The notes: generated by a model from the letters alone, not told the origin. A DNA stretch of 64,000 nucleotides from Capnocytophaga sp. ARDL2 (GCF_041530365.1 NZ_CP168034.1:2108001-2172000); one strand, 5' to 3'; counted from the first letter of the stretch, positions 1-9,311 are shown. Numbers and translations are program-made.

Positions 1-295
1 GCCAAATAACCACTTTGGGATGATGCGGATTAAAAGCCGAAAAAATGGTATGCAAAGCATTGACCGCGATAAAAGTTTTACCTCCAGCAGTGGGTACTTT
101 TATACAAATATGAGCTGCATTGGGTACATTGTTTTTATAAGGTTCCATACCCGTGCCGTCCAATGGGTTGTATGCACCTATCTTGTCTTCCCAATATTGA
201 TTAAAGGCTTTTGGAAGATTTTGATATTTTTCCACATATTCCAAATAGGATTGGAGGTTTTCTATTACTTTTCGTTGGTAACTTTTTAATTCCAT
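1..295 (-). CDS. res: Type III restriction enzyme Res subunit, N-terminal part (runs off the window)
   Basis: The minus-strand frame starts at the ATG complementary to 293-295 and stays open to the window edge, giving about 98 residues. It contains a Walker A motif PTAGGKT near residue 66 and a following KVVIW strand, as in SF2 helicases of type III restriction enzymes. Res subunits hydrolyse ATP, translocate and cut when complexed with Mod. The start lies 3 bases beyond the stop of the upstream mod gene, so the two are cotranscribed. The helicase core and nuclease domain lie outside the window, so activity cannot be judged. The family call rests on the motif plus the mod neighbour. Confidence 0.85.
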   Translation of the reverse strand, partial: MELKSYQRKVIENLQSYLEYVEKYQNLPKAFNQYWEDKIGAYNPLDGTGMEPYKNNVPNAAHICIKVPTAGGKTFIAVNALHTIFSAFNPHHPKVVIW

Positions 296-298
296 TTT

Positions 299-1921
299 CT
301 ATAATTTTGAAATATCACGAGGTATTTTCTTAAAAACAATGTTGTTTTTATACATAAAATCATTAGGCAACAAACAATTGTCTGCGTAAATAATATATTG
401 GTCGGCTTTGGTTTTGATAAGTTCCAATGAATCAAAATCCAAAGTGGTGATTTGGTCTTTTTCGTAATAGAAATAATACGCCGTGTCTAAGTGCTTACCC
501 AAAAAATATTCCTCTCCCAAATCATCATTCATCATTCCTAAATCATAGTTAGATTTCGTTTCGGAATACCATATATATTCTTTGATTTTTTCTATACCCA
601 CGGATTCATTGAGGTTGTGATTTTCATCAAAGAGCGGTTGCCCCAACTTATAAAAATCAAAACTCCCGCCAGTGCCTTCGGCGGTTGGTGAGTCTGCCGA
701 ACCATAGCCGTTGATGACGCGTTTTACCCTTTCTGCGGTGATGTTTTCGGCATAGTCTTCCATTTCTATCAAAATAAACTTGCGATTGCCTCCGTCTTGT
801 TTGTTGAGGTTTAGCACTGCGTGAGCTGTTGTGCCACTCCCCGCAAAACTATCAAGGATAATGGAGTTTTTGTCGGTGGAATGTTTAATAATAAATTCTA
901 TTAATTGATATGGTTTCGGAGTATCAAATCTGTCTTTTTCACCAAAAATTTGTGTTATAGTTTTTGATGCGTCAGCGGTATTACCGTTTTTTAATAAAAT
1001 ACTTCTCTCTTTTATTTTTACAGTTTTATCATTTTCTTGATAAGTTTTCTCATAAGGAATATATTTTCCATTTCTTTTTTCCCAATGAACCAAATTGTCT
1101 TTTATTAAATTATCCATTCTTTCTTTTCCAATTCTCCACCTTCCATCATTTCCATCAGGAGCTATTGGAAAATATTCTTCATTTTCTGGATTTATAATTG
1201 AAAAATACATTGTTGGTCTATCTTCTCTTCGTGCTCCACTTCCCCATTTTTCAAGTTTGGTTAGTTTGAAATTACCTTTTTCGTCTGATTTGTTAAAATC
1301 TTTATCAGTCAAGATTTTTTCTTTATCTATCCATTGAAAAAAATGTGTCTTTTGATAGACTGAAATATATTCGTGTTCTGTTACATAATATTTATCCGTT
1401 TGTCCTCCACCTTCTTTTTTTCTCCAAATAAGATTTCCAATATAATTGCTCCCTCCAAAAATCTCATCGCAAATCAATTTTAGGTTGGCTTGTTCGTTAT
1501 CGTCTATGGAAATAAAAATAGCACCGTCTTCGGCAAGGAGTTTATGTAGGAGTTTTAGGCGTGGGTACATCATACACAGCCATTTGTCGTGTCGGCTGAG
1601 GTCTTCGCTTTCTTTGCCCACCACTTGCCCTAACCATTTTTTGATTTTTGGGTCGTTTACATTGTCGTTGTAGACCCAGTTTTCGTTGCCTGTGTTATAA
1701 GGTGGGTCTATGTAGATGCATTTGATTTTTCCTTCATACTGAGGTAATAAGGCTTTTAAGGCTTCGAGGTTGTCGCCGTGGATAATAGCCCCTCCCGACC
1801 TCCCCAAAGGGGAGGAGTTATCCTGAGCTCCAAAAGTGTACTGATGTTCCAAAACTTTAAACGGAACCTCTTGATGATGATTGATGACTTTATCTTTTCC
1901 TATCCAATTCAGTGTAGGCAT
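299..1921 (-). CDS. mod: Type III restriction-modification DNA methyltransferase (Mod)
   Basis: A beta-class adenine N6-methyltransferase of about 540 residues. The catalytic DPPY motif is near residues 72-75 and the AdoMet-binding motif FAGSGTT near 359-365, in the order IV-target recognition-I. It methylates the recognition site and gives the Res-Mod complex its specificity. I chose the ATG at 1921 because the protein then begins MPTLNWIGK, the usual start of this family. The reading frame stays open upstream to 2083, but those residues do not look like family sequence. Residues 35-44 (SSPLGRSGG region) are an in-frame insert encoded by a GC-rich palindrome at 1788-1815, between the N-terminus and the conserved IIHGDNLEAL segment. 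The next gene, res, follows at 3 bases. Confidence 0.93.
   Translation of the reverse strand: MPTLNWIGKDKVINHHQEVPFKVLEHQYTFGAQDNSSPLGRSGGAIIHGDNLEALKALLPQYEGKIKCIYIDPPYNTGNENWVYNDNVNDPKIKKWLGQVVGKESEDLSRHDKWLCMMYPRLKLLHKLLAEDGAIFISIDDNEQANLKLICDEIFGGSNYIGNLIWRKKEGGGQTDKYYVTEHEYISVYQKTHFFQWIDKEKILTDKDFNKSDEKGNFKLTKLEKWGSGARREDRPTMYFSIINPENEEYFPIAPDGNDGRWRIGKERMDNLIKDNLVHWEKRNGKYIPYEKTYQENDKTVKIKERSILLKNGNTADASKTITQIFGEKDRFDTPKPYQLIEFIIKHSTDKNSIILDSFAGSGTTAHAVLNLNKQDGGNRKFILIEMEDYAENITAERVKRVINGYGSADSPTAEGTGGSFDFYKLGQPLFDENHNLNESVGIEKIKEYIWYSETKSNYDLGMMNDDLGEEYFLGKHLDTAYYFYYEKDQITTLDFDSLELIKTKADQYIIYADNCLLPNDFMYKNNIVFKKIPRDISKL
1788..1815. repeat. GC-rich palindromic repeat inside mod
   Basis: The core CCTCCCCAAAGGGGAGG (1799-1815) is a perfect palindrome in otherwise AT-rich DNA. 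It is in frame with mod and adds about ten residues. Related pieces occur at 56674-56698 and 59301-59335, the latter also in frame inside a coding gene. This looks like a dispersed, coding-tolerant repeat family. Confidence 0.7.
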
Positions 1922-1983
1922 ACCTATTTTATTTATGCCAAACAGGTACTTCATTGGCGGTTTGATTCTAAGCAAAAAAATAA

Positions 1984-2065
1984 GGCGTGTACCTCTGCTT
2001 TGATTTCTCCTCCTCATTGGTATCCCCATACCGTGTACAGAATTGAAAACAGCAGAGGACACGCC
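1984..2065. repeat. Inverted repeat in the leader of mod
   Basis: The left arm GGCGTGTACCTCTGCT (1984-1999) pairs with the right arm AGCAGAGGACACGCC (2051-2065) with one bulged base. The loop is about 51 bases. It lies just upstream of the chosen mod start. It could be a leader hairpin, a MITE remnant or the end of a lost element. There is no T-run directly after either arm. Confidence 0.5.
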
Positions 2066-2267
2066 CAAAACGGACGCATCCACTGAACTGTTTCTCTCTG
2101 TACTTTAAAATTGGGGATTTTATGAGGAAAGAAACGGTTTAGCAACGCTAATTTGTCTATATGTTATTTATTTTTTATGTCTTTTTTGCTTGTAAAATTT
2201 TATAATTAAGGTGCAAAGATATTAAGAAAAATGATTGGTTTCATCTATCAAACCTAAAAAATTACTA

Positions 2268-2305
2268 CAAAAAAATCCCATTCTTTACGAATGGGATTTT
2301 TTTAT
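2268..2305 (-). terminator. Rho-independent terminator of dnaK
   Basis: The stem AAAAATCCCATTC / GAATGGGATTTTT has a 5-base loop and A/T tracts on both sides. It lies about 20 bases beyond the dnaK stop. It would work in both directions. Confidence 0.85.
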
Positions 2306-2323
2306 TGCTTCGGTCGCTGACCG

Positions 2324-4210
2324 TTACTTCACTTCTTCAAAATCTGCATCTTGCACTTCGTCTCCGTTGTTTGGTTGCGACTGTTGTGCCCCTGCTTGTT
2401 GAGCGTCTTGCTGTGCTTTGTAGATGTCTTCTGACGCAGCTTTCCACGCTTCGTTGATTTTGTCTAATGCTGGTTGGATAGTTGCTACATCTTTGGTTTC
2501 ATAAGCTTTCTTCAACTCCTCCAACGCACCTTCGATAGCTGTTTTGTTGTTTTCAGCAATTTTGTCTCCGTATTCTTTCAACTGTTTTTCAGTTTGGAAA
2601 ATCATAGAGTCTGCTTCGTTCAATTTGTCAGCTGTTTCTTTTGCTTTCTTATCTGCTTCGGCATTTGCTTCTGCTTCTTTTCTCATTCTTTCGATTTCTT
2701 CTTGAGTCAATCCTGAAGAAGCCTCGATGCGAATATCGTGAGATTTTCCAGTTCCTTTGTCAGTTGCCGATACTTTGATGATACCGTTGGCATCAATGTC
2801 AAATGTTACTTCGATTTGTGGCACTCCTCTTTGTGCTGGTGGAATTCCGTCTAAGTGGAAACGACCGATTGTTTTGTTGTCGTTTGCCATAGGTCTTTCT
2901 CCTTGCAACACATGGATTTCTACTGATGGCTGGTTGTCAACCGCTGTAGAGAATACTTGCGATTTTTTAGTAGGAATTGTCGTATTTGCCTCGATTAATT
3001 TCGTAAATACACCTCCCATCGTTTCGATACCCAATGAAAGTGGAGTTACATCCAAAAGCAATACATCTTTTACATCTCCTGTCAATACCCCTCCTTGAAT
3101 CGCAGCTCCTATAGCAACTACCTCATCTGGATTTACTCCTTTAGATGGTTTTTTACCGAAGAATTTTTCTACTTCTTCTTGGATAACAGGGATACGAGTT
3201 GATCCTCCTACCAAGATTACCTCATCAATATCAGATGTTGACAATCCTGCGTCTTGCAATGCTTTTGCTACTGGAGCCATAGAGCGTTTTACCAAAGAAT
3301 CTGACAATTGCTCAAATTTTGCACGAGTCAATGTTTGTACCAAGTGCTGAGGTCCTGCTGCTGTTGCAGTGATATATGGCAAATTGATTTCTGTTTGTGC
3401 AGAAGCCGACAATTCGATTTTTGCTTTTTCAGCAGCTTCTTTCAATCGTTGCAATGCCATTGCATCTTTGCGTAAATCTACTCCTTGAGCAGCGTTGAAC
3501 TCGTCTGCCAACCAGTCGATGATTACCTTGTCGAAGTCGTCTCCTCCAAGGTGTGTATCTCCGTTTGTTGACAATACTTCAAATACTCCGTCTCCTAATT
3601 CCAAGATAGAAATATCGAAAGTACCACCACCAAGGTCATAAACTGCGATTTTTTTGTCTTGCCCACCTTTGTCCAATCCGTAAGCCAATGCTGCTGCCGT
3701 AGGCTCGTTGATGATACGCATTACTTCCAATCCTGCAATTTGACCTGCTTCCTTTGTAGCTTGTCTTTGAGCATCGTTGAAGTATGCTGGTACTGTGATA
3801 ACGGCTTGAGTAACAGTTTGTCCTAAATAGTCCTCAGCTGTTTTTTTCATTTTTTGAAGTACCATAGCCGACAATTCTTGCGGTGTATAAAGTCTTCCGT
3901 CGATATCAACGCGAGGTGTATCGTTATCACCTTGTACTACTTTGTATGCAGAGTTTGAAATTTCGTTTGCTACTGTCGAATATTTCTCTCCCATAAAACG
4001 CTTGATAGAAGCGATTGTTTTCGTTGGGTTGGTTACCGCTTGGCGTTTTGCAGGATCACCTACTTTGATTTCACCATTTTCTACAAAAGCGATAACAGAT
4101 GGTGTAGTTCTTTTTCCTTCAGCGTTAGGAATTACTACTGGTTCGTTACCTTCCATTACAGAGACACAAGAATTTGTTGTCCCTAAATCGATTCCGATAA
4201 TTTTGCTCAT
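2324..4210 (-). CDS. dnaK: Molecular chaperone DnaK (Hsp70)
   Basis: A full-length Hsp70 of 628 residues. The ATPase domain opens with GIDLGTTNS and carries DLGGGTFD and VGGSTRIP. The substrate-binding domain follows, then a lid with a Gln-rich tail ending in EEVK. It folds and refolds proteins in the cytoplasm with DnaJ and GrpE, which are not in this window. It stands alone with its own terminator. It is the clearest chromosomal core gene here and supports assignment to Flavobacteriaceae. Confidence 0.98.
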   Translation of the reverse strand: MSKIIGIDLGTTNSCVSVMEGNEPVVIPNAEGKRTTPSVIAFVENGEIKVGDPAKRQAVTNPTKTIASIKRFMGEKYSTVANEISNSAYKVVQGDNDTPRVDIDGRLYTPQELSAMVLQKMKKTAEDYLGQTVTQAVITVPAYFNDAQRQATKEAGQIAGLEVMRIINEPTAAALAYGLDKGGQDKKIAVYDLGGGTFDISILELGDGVFEVLSTNGDTHLGGDDFDKVIIDWLADEFNAAQGVDLRKDAMALQRLKEAAEKAKIELSASAQTEINLPYITATAAGPQHLVQTLTRAKFEQLSDSLVKRSMAPVAKALQDAGLSTSDIDEVILVGGSTRIPVIQEEVEKFFGKKPSKGVNPDEVVAIGAAIQGGVLTGDVKDVLLLDVTPLSLGIETMGGVFTKLIEANTTIPTKKSQVFSTAVDNQPSVEIHVLQGERPMANDNKTIGRFHLDGIPPAQRGVPQIEVTFDIDANGIIKVSATDKGTGKSHDIRIEASSGLTQEEIERMRKEAEANAEADKKAKETADKLNEADSMIFQTEKQLKEYGDKIAENNKTAIEGALEELKKAYETKDVATIQPALDKINEAWKAASEDIYKAQQDAQQAGAQQSQPNNGDEVQDADFEEVK

Positions 4211-4312
4211 ATTTGTTTTACTTTTTCTTTATTGTTATTATTAATTGATTTTTTGTGATTCGTTCACGCCTTTAATTAGTCAATTGTTGTGCCAGTGGAT
4301 TTTTTTCTCCTT

Positions 4313-4390
4313 TTTGTCAGAAAATGATTAAAAAAAGTGAATTTACGCTGTCATTTTGTCAAAATTTTATCATTTATACTGACATTTTTT
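4313..4390 (-). promoter_or_regulatory. Repeated TGTCA/TGACA motifs upstream of dnaK
   Basis: Between dnaK and the IS remnant, on the plus strand, lie TGTCAG at 4315-4320, CTGTCATTTTGTC at 4348-4360 and CTGACATTTTTT at 4379-4390. The pentamer TGTCA and its complement thus recur within 76 bases, 100-180 bases before the dnaK start. A role in heat-shock or sigma-factor recognition is inference. I see no clean TTG-N19-TAnnTTTG promoter in this stretch. Confidence 0.4.
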
Positions 4391-4451
4391 ATTTCTCTTC
4401 CATCAAAAACAAGGTTTGCATCTATGATGTTTGATCAACCCGTTGTGCATT

Positions 4452-5110
4452 TTAAATTACACTTGCTTTTATTTTATTTATTTCCTTTTTTAATACAAAT
4501 TTGTTAATGTATTGAATTAAGGTTAAAGTAGTTATTTTACTGATAATTCGTGTTTTAAAACCGTTGAATGATTTTGCATAATTCCTTTTAATCATAAATT
4601 GATCACATAACTGCGAAATCGAAGATTCGACGAAGTCAAAATAATGTTTCGATTCTTTTCCTCTTTTTCTTGAATAAGTAAAACTGAGGTTTGTAATCTT
4701 TTTGATTCAGTCTCTTTGGGGTATCTAACTGAATAGTAGCAGTGCTATACAAATCTAATTGATATTGTGACGATATATAACCTCTGTCACCTATCAGAGT
4801 GCAATTTTGAATTTGAGAACTAACATCTTTTAAATAGTGAACATCGTGAACAGATGCTGGAGTCATATCTAAATTTTGCACGACTCCTTCTATAGAACAG
4901 ATAATGTGTAATTTATACCCAAAATAATGTAACTTCTGACTGGTACAAAAAAACATAATCAGGATATGAAAAATCTTCGTCTCTACAATTTTACTTCTCA
5001 TTGCTCTAGCATTTTCACATATTTTCAAGGGAAAAACTTTTTAAAACCTACTGAAAGATATTTAACAGCTAAAAAAGTAGCTGATTTAAGGATTTTACAA
5101 AAACTCACCC
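4452..5110 (-). pseudogene. IS982-type transposase remnant, frameshifted and truncated
   Basis: The open part (4636-5028) contains KLHYFGYKLHIICS, LIGDRGYIS and KRIETLF, as in the DDE transposases of the IS982 family. After ETLF the frame stops. About 24 bases later a different frame resumes with SQLCDQFMIKRNYAKSFNGF and runs to a stop at 4452-4454, the normal end of such proteins. Upstream, the segment around DEDFSYPDY is also out of frame, and the N-terminal half is missing beyond about 5110. Several independent lesions make this a dead copy. Confidence 0.85.
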
Positions 5111-5279
5111 CCCTTTAATAACACGTATTTACATAAATATTTTTATATAAACATTGATAATTAGGTATTTAAACAAAAGCACCTGTTTTTTTTATTTATA
5201 CACAATCTTATTAAATGTATTACTTGTACATTACGCCTCGCCTAAATAGGTACTATTAAACCCACTGGCAGGGCAATAA

Positions 5280-5749
5280 TTAACGGCTTGGCTGAATAAG
5301 AGGTTGGGATTGACTTGGTTGGCTGGATTTATTGACTGACTTACTTTGTGCCGACTTTAACGCCTGTATCTCAGCCTCTAATTTGGTGATTTTCTCCTCC
5401 TGCAGGGTGTTTATTTTCTCTAACGAACAATTATTTTTCTTTAATAACTCGTTGTTTTCCTCCAACATAGCTACGTATTTATCATTTGCTGGTCCCGCCG
5501 ATGATTGGTCCTGCTCACTTTTAAGCATAGAGCCATTACCTGTAAGTAACCATTCGGCGTTGATTTCATAGTCGCCTATCAATACAGATAATAAATCAAC
5601 TCCTACATTCATTCTTTAAGAATTTCTGAAAATTTAGATGCTGTTATCCCAAATTTTTCTGATAAAAATGATTTTGAAGGAACTTTTTTTTCTGAAATAA
5701 GAAAATTTACCACCTATATAAATATCTGATTTACAATATTTTTACTCAT
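5280..5749 (-). pseudogene. XRE/phage-type repressor, broken by a stop codon and a frameshift
   Basis: The intact part (5280-5612, 110 residues) reads NAEWLLTGNGSML followed by a coiled-coil-like stretch and an S/Q-rich tail. This is the C-terminal pattern of Bacteroidetes phage repressors. Its normal N-terminus can be read upstream: from the ATG at 5749 there is an in-frame TAG after 11 codons. Then an HTH-like segment FLSEKFGITASKFSEIL follows, and a one-base shift joins it to MNVGVD. The protein has therefore lost a continuous DNA-binding domain. It is probably a relic of a prophage immunity region together with the next two genes. Confidence 0.7.
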
Positions 5750-5844
5750 AAACATAAAATTACTTTCAAAATTTATGAAATTTAATTTGTTTAATTCATA
5801 ATTTCTGTATTTTATTTACAACATCAATTTGAAAGAGCAAAGTA

Positions 5845-6042
5845 GTGAAAAAAATACGAGTACATCCAGATTTGAAGAAACAAATTGTTAAAGAATTTCA
5901 AGAAACAATGCAAAGCGTGGATATGAACCTTAAACATGTGTTCAACTCCGAACAGGCAAAAGCTATCCAGCAACGAGCAAAAGAATTATTACAAGCCGAA
6001 AGCGAACCTATTAAAACAGATGTAAAACAAGTAAATCAATAA
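5845..6042 (+). CDS. Small phage-type hypothetical protein (65 aa)
   Basis: A charged, mostly helical protein beginning MKKIRVHPDLKKQIVKEF. I do not recognise a domain. It lies divergent from the broken repressor and 3 bases before the BRO relic, the position of an early phage gene. The initiating ATG is preceded by an A-rich stretch. It may be non-functional debris of the same prophage remnant. Confidence 0.55.
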   Translation: MKKIRVHPDLKKQIVKEFQETMQSVDMNLKHVFNSEQAKAIQQRAKELLQAESEPIKTDVKQVNQ

Positions 6043-6045
6043 GTT

Positions 6046-6389
6046 ATGAAAAACCTAATCACACACCCACAATTTGGGGAAATCAGAATGAAAACAGAAA
6101 AAGGAGAGCCATTATTCTGTGTTAAAGATGTATGAGAAATTTTAGGGTATACAAATCCGAGTATCACAATTCAAATGTTAGATGAGGACGAACGGGGTAA
6201 GAAAAATTTAGGTCGTCAAGGTGAAGCGTGGTTTTGTACAGAATCTGGACTTTACGCTTTAATTCTTAAAAGCAACGCACCGAAACCGTTTTGCAAGAAG
6301 CGGAGCGGCAACACAATGAATTTCGCACTTTGGAAGGTCAAAGTGATGGTGACTTTTTCAAAAGGCAAATCAAGAAACTGTATAGGTAA
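6046..6389 (+). pseudogene. BRO-family phage antirepressor, nonsense-mutated and frameshifted
   Basis: The frame from ATG 6046 reads FCVKDV, then TGA at 6133-6135 where the family has a cysteine codon, then EILGYTNPS, DEDERG, NLGRQGEAWFCTESGLYALI. That is a BRO N-terminal domain. The frame then changes near 6275-6300. Its natural tail, VLQEAERQHNEFRTLEG to KKLYR, is in another frame and stops at 6387-6389. One nonsense change and one indel make it inactive. Confidence 0.8.
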
Positions 6390-6402
6390 TTATGTTGAGC
6401 AG

Positions 6403-6437
6403 AAACGCCCACTTGTTTATAAGTGGGCGTTTTTTTA
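6403..6437 (+). terminator. Rho-independent terminator
   Basis: The stem AAACGCCCACTTG / AAGTGGGCGTTT with a short loop is followed by a T-run. It closes the phage relic. Confidence 0.85.
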
Positions 6438-6707
6438 TTTTTTTTCAAAAAATAAAACTAAACGGCAAAATTAAGCAAAAAGCTGTAATATACACATTAT
6501 AAGCCACTTTATTTTTTATCAGGGAAATGTTGGAAAGCAAGGCATAGGGTAATTTGACGGGTAAAAACAAAGTTAGGTTTCTAAATCGTTACCTAATGGT
6601 GGTTTTAAATATTTTAAGTAAAAGACTATATTTCAGTGTTTTGCACTTATCTTCATAGCGTATGGTAACTCAATAGAAATTAATTTTGTAATTTAAAAAG
6701 TTGAGTT

Positions 6708-7955
6708 ATGCAAGTAAAAAAATCAACCTTCAAAGTGCTTTTCTATTTGAAGAAAAATGCTCCTAAGAAAAACGGAAAAGTAGCCATTATGGGTAGGATT
6801 ACCATTGATGGTAAAATTGCCCAATTTAGTACTAAGCTCGAAATTTTTCCCGATAAATGGGATTTGAAATTCGGCAAAGTCTTAGGTAAGAGTGAAGAAG
6901 CTCTTTCATTAAATCACAAATTGGAAGAGCTGAAAACTCGTTTGGTCAATCAATATGACCATCTGATGAAAATGGATGGATTTGCCACTGCCGAAAAGCT
7001 TAAAAACAGTTTTTTAGGCATTGGAACAATGGACGATTCGCTTTTGAAAGTTTTTCAAAACTTCAATGCTGATTTTGAAAAAATGGTTCAAAAGGGTGTG
7101 AGAGGCAAACAAACCTTGGCGAAATATCAAAGCGTGTATACACATCTTTTGGACTTTATAAACTACAAATACCATCGTACGGATATGGCTTTTAGGGAGC
7201 TTACAGCGGATTTTATTAAAGATTTTGATTTTTATCTTCGTGTTGATAAAGGTTTAACACACAATACGATATGGGTGTATATGATGCCTTTGTGTAAGAT
7301 GATTGACATCGCTTTGGAAAAAGATTTGATTCACAAGAACCCATTCCGAGAATACGAAATCACAATGCAGGAAAAAGACCGAGGTTATTTGCTAAAAGAA
7401 GAAATTGAGCAGTTGTTGAGCTGTACTTTTAAGAGTAAAACCCGCGAATTGGTGCGTGATTTGTTCGTGTTTAGCTGTTTTACAGGACTTTCGTATATTG
7501 ACATCAAACAGCTTAAAAAGAACCAAATTCAAACCCTTTTTGATGGCAATCGTTGGATTCTTTCTCGTAGGCAAAAAATGAGTAATCCTTCCAATGTTCG
7601 CATACTTCCCATTGCTCAAAAAATCATTGATAAATACGAATCCATCAGTAAAAATGACTTTGTATTTCCTGTTCCGAGCAACGCCTCTTGCAATCTTCAT
7701 TTAAGAGAAATCTGTTTAAAGGCAGGTATTAACAAAACCCAACCACTGAGTTTTCATTGGGCAAGGCATACTTTCGGAACCTTATTTCTTACAGAGGGTG
7801 TTCCTTTGGAAAGTGTTAGTAAAATGATGGGACACAAGAATTTGAAAACCACACAGATTTATGCTAAAATCACCAATGAAAAAATCAGTAAGGATATGGA
7901 AAAAATCGCTTATAAATTCAATGATTTTGGTGAGCGATTAGTCGCTTCATTATAA
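6708..7955 (+). CDS. int: Tyrosine site-specific integrase of the ICE (IntDOT-like)
   Basis: A 415-residue recombinase: arm-binding N-terminus (1-100), SAM-like core-binding domain (about 115-210) and catalytic domain. Visible catalytic residues are K290 (RRQKM), H350 and R353 (HWARH), H376 (MGH) and the nucleophile Y385 (TTQIYAKI). The usual first catalytic arginine is absent: the motif reads FTGLSYIDI, with Ser262 in its place. IntDOT of CTnDOT is known to lack this arginine too, so this marks a CTnDOT-type element rather than decay. It integrates and excises the ICE and lies at its left end. A box TAATTTTG at 6681-6688 may be its -7 element, without a clear -33. Confidence 0.93.
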   Translation: MQVKKSTFKVLFYLKKNAPKKNGKVAIMGRITIDGKIAQFSTKLEIFPDKWDLKFGKVLGKSEEALSLNHKLEELKTRLVNQYDHLMKMDGFATAEKLKNSFLGIGTMDDSLLKVFQNFNADFEKMVQKGVRGKQTLAKYQSVYTHLLDFINYKYHRTDMAFRELTADFIKDFDFYLRVDKGLTHNTIWVYMMPLCKMIDIALEKDLIHKNPFREYEITMQEKDRGYLLKEEIEQLLSCTFKSKTRELVRDLFVFSCFTGLSYIDIKQLKKNQIQTLFDGNRWILSRRQKMSNPSNVRILPIAQKIIDKYESISKNDFVFPVPSNASCNLHLREICLKAGINKTQPLSFHWARHTFGTLFLTEGVPLESVSKMMGHKNLKTTQIYAKITNEKISKDMEKIAYKFNDFGERLVASL

Positions 7956-7996
7956 CGTAGTTGATTGTCTATCAAAGATATTCGATTTTAGTATTT

Positions 7997-8039
7997 ACCG
8001 ATACAGGGATTGTTTACAATTTTTGTATCGGTTTTTTTA
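7997..8039 (+). terminator. Terminator of the integrase gene
   Basis: ACCGATACA (7997-8005) pairs with TGTATCGGT (8024-8032), followed by a run of T. Confidence 0.8.
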
Positions 8040-8046
8040 TTGGCTT

Positions 8047-8437
8047 TTATTCGGCAGAGGAAGGCTACTTCATTTCATTTTAGTTAGTAATGGTGTGTGC
8101 GTTTGTTTATGGTATTTTCTCCTGTTTTATTTATGAGGTAAGAAGCCGATATGGGTGTTCGTTTTCGAGAGCAAAGGTATTTCTGTGTTTGTAACGCTGC
8201 CACAAGGTCAAGCCTTTGGTTTTCAAAAAAATCTCCACACCCGTTTTCAACAGGGGTTGTATTTTTTTGAAAAACCTTGTATCCGCTAAACACAGACCTT
8301 TTAGGCTCTCGAAACGACAACCGCATATTCCGGCTCTTTATACGAATAAAAAAAATGTCGAAAATGATAAAAATGAACGCACTACTTACTACTTGTTTTA
8401 ATGAAACGACTTCGCTCTTCCTCTCATTGCCGAATTA
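8047..8437. repeat. Large imperfect inverted repeat (about 390 bp)
   Basis: The 580 bases between int and the next gene hold two diverged copies of a roughly 190-base sequence facing each other. Outer ends match (TTATTCGGCAGAGG at 8047 against TAATTCGGCAATGAGAGG read backward from 8437). Middle blocks match (AGCCGATATG at 8144 against AGCCGGAATATG at 8335; TTTTCGAGAGC against TTTCGAGAGCC; TTCTGTGTTT against GTCTGTGTTT; CACAAGGT against ACAAGGT). The centre is near 8242. Short open frames inside it are by-products of the symmetry. It could be a single-strand origin, a recombinase accessory site or a regulatory structure. Confidence 0.75.
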
Positions 8438-8534
8438 AAAATTTTCAGATATAGAGAGCGGAGAAGCAGGGCGGACAAAACATTTCGCAAAACGCAACTC
8501 AAAACCCAAACATTCACACTCAAAAATAAAGAAT

Positions 8535-8882
8535 ATGACAAGAGAAAACACACCTATCGCCACAAGATTCGTATCGTGGGGAGTATGTACTTTAAACCAA
8601 TTAAAAGACACTCGTGCCTACATATTGCGTCAGAAAATCAATGAGAAACAGCCCTTGTCAAGAGCGGAGAAAAATTGGATAACCTACCAAGTCAATCACA
8701 ATTCGTATTTCAAAAATGCCATTCCTGTTATGGGATACCGCTTTGATTTTTCAGACGTTTTAAAAACTTTTTTGGTACTACAATACCAACAATGGTACGA
8801 ATATAAAGCCCTTGACAAAACAAGCCTTCGGGCAATGCTTTATGGAAAAATTTGCCTTATTATCGAAATTAAAAAACCTTAA
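8535..8882 (+). CDS. Conserved ICE hypothetical protein (115 aa)
   Basis: A soluble, basic and aromatic-rich protein with no domain I can name. It is the first gene of a closely spaced rightward series (8535-14687) that includes ssb, ardA and the PRTRC cassette. It therefore probably belongs to the element's establishment or maintenance genes. The ATG at 8535 follows an A-rich leader. Confidence 0.65.
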   Translation: MTRENTPIATRFVSWGVCTLNQLKDTRAYILRQKINEKQPLSRAEKNWITYQVNHNSYFKNAIPVMGYRFDFSDVLKTFLVLQYQQWYEYKALDKTSLRAMLYGKICLIIEIKKP

Positions 8883-8897
8883 AATACACTAAATAGT

Positions 8898-9290
8898 ATG
8901 AATATCATTGGAAGATTGACAAGTGATGCACAGGTGCAAACCTTGTCTAACAAAAAACAAGTTGTTAATTTTTCGGTAGCGGTCAATGATAACTACCGAA
9001 ATAAAGAGGGAGAAACCATACAGCAAACCACGTATTTTGATTGTGCGTATTGGATAAGTGTCAATGTAGCTAAGATATTGACCAAAGGGGCTTTGGTGGA
9101 GCTTTCGGGCAGGGTCAGTGCAAGAGCTTGGATAAATGCACAAGGCGAACCCAAAGCAGGATTGAATTTTCATACCTCAAAAATCAAATTGCATCAAGTT
9201 AAAAAGTCGGAAGCAACCACCAACACGCAACCCCAAGAACAAAAGCACTCCACAACAACGGACGAAGATTTTGACGATTTACCTTTTTAA
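8898..9290 (+). CDS. ssb: Single-stranded DNA-binding protein
   Basis: A 130-residue OB-fold protein. MNIIGRLTSDAQVQ, VNFSVAVNDNYRN and TTYFDCAYW match the SSB N-terminal domain. The C-terminus is acidic and ends DDLPF, the tip that recruits replication and repair proteins. It would coat the transferred strand in the recipient. It lies 15 bases after the preceding gene. Confidence 0.92.
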   Translation: MNIIGRLTSDAQVQTLSNKKQVVNFSVAVNDNYRNKEGETIQQTTYFDCAYWISVNVAKILTKGALVELSGRVSARAWINAQGEPKAGLNFHTSKIKLHQVKKSEATTNTQPQEQKHSTTTDEDFDDLPF

Positions 9291-9311
9291 ACATTTTAAA
9301 ACCAAAGAGAT

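Noticed and set aside
2474..4244. Open frames antisense to dnaK
   Set aside because: They mirror the highly biased dnaK coding strand and have no protein-like features.
8084..8401. Open frames of 80 and 61 codons in the gap after the integrase
   Set aside because: Both lie within the large inverted repeat and mirror each other. They look like consequences of the palindrome, not genes.
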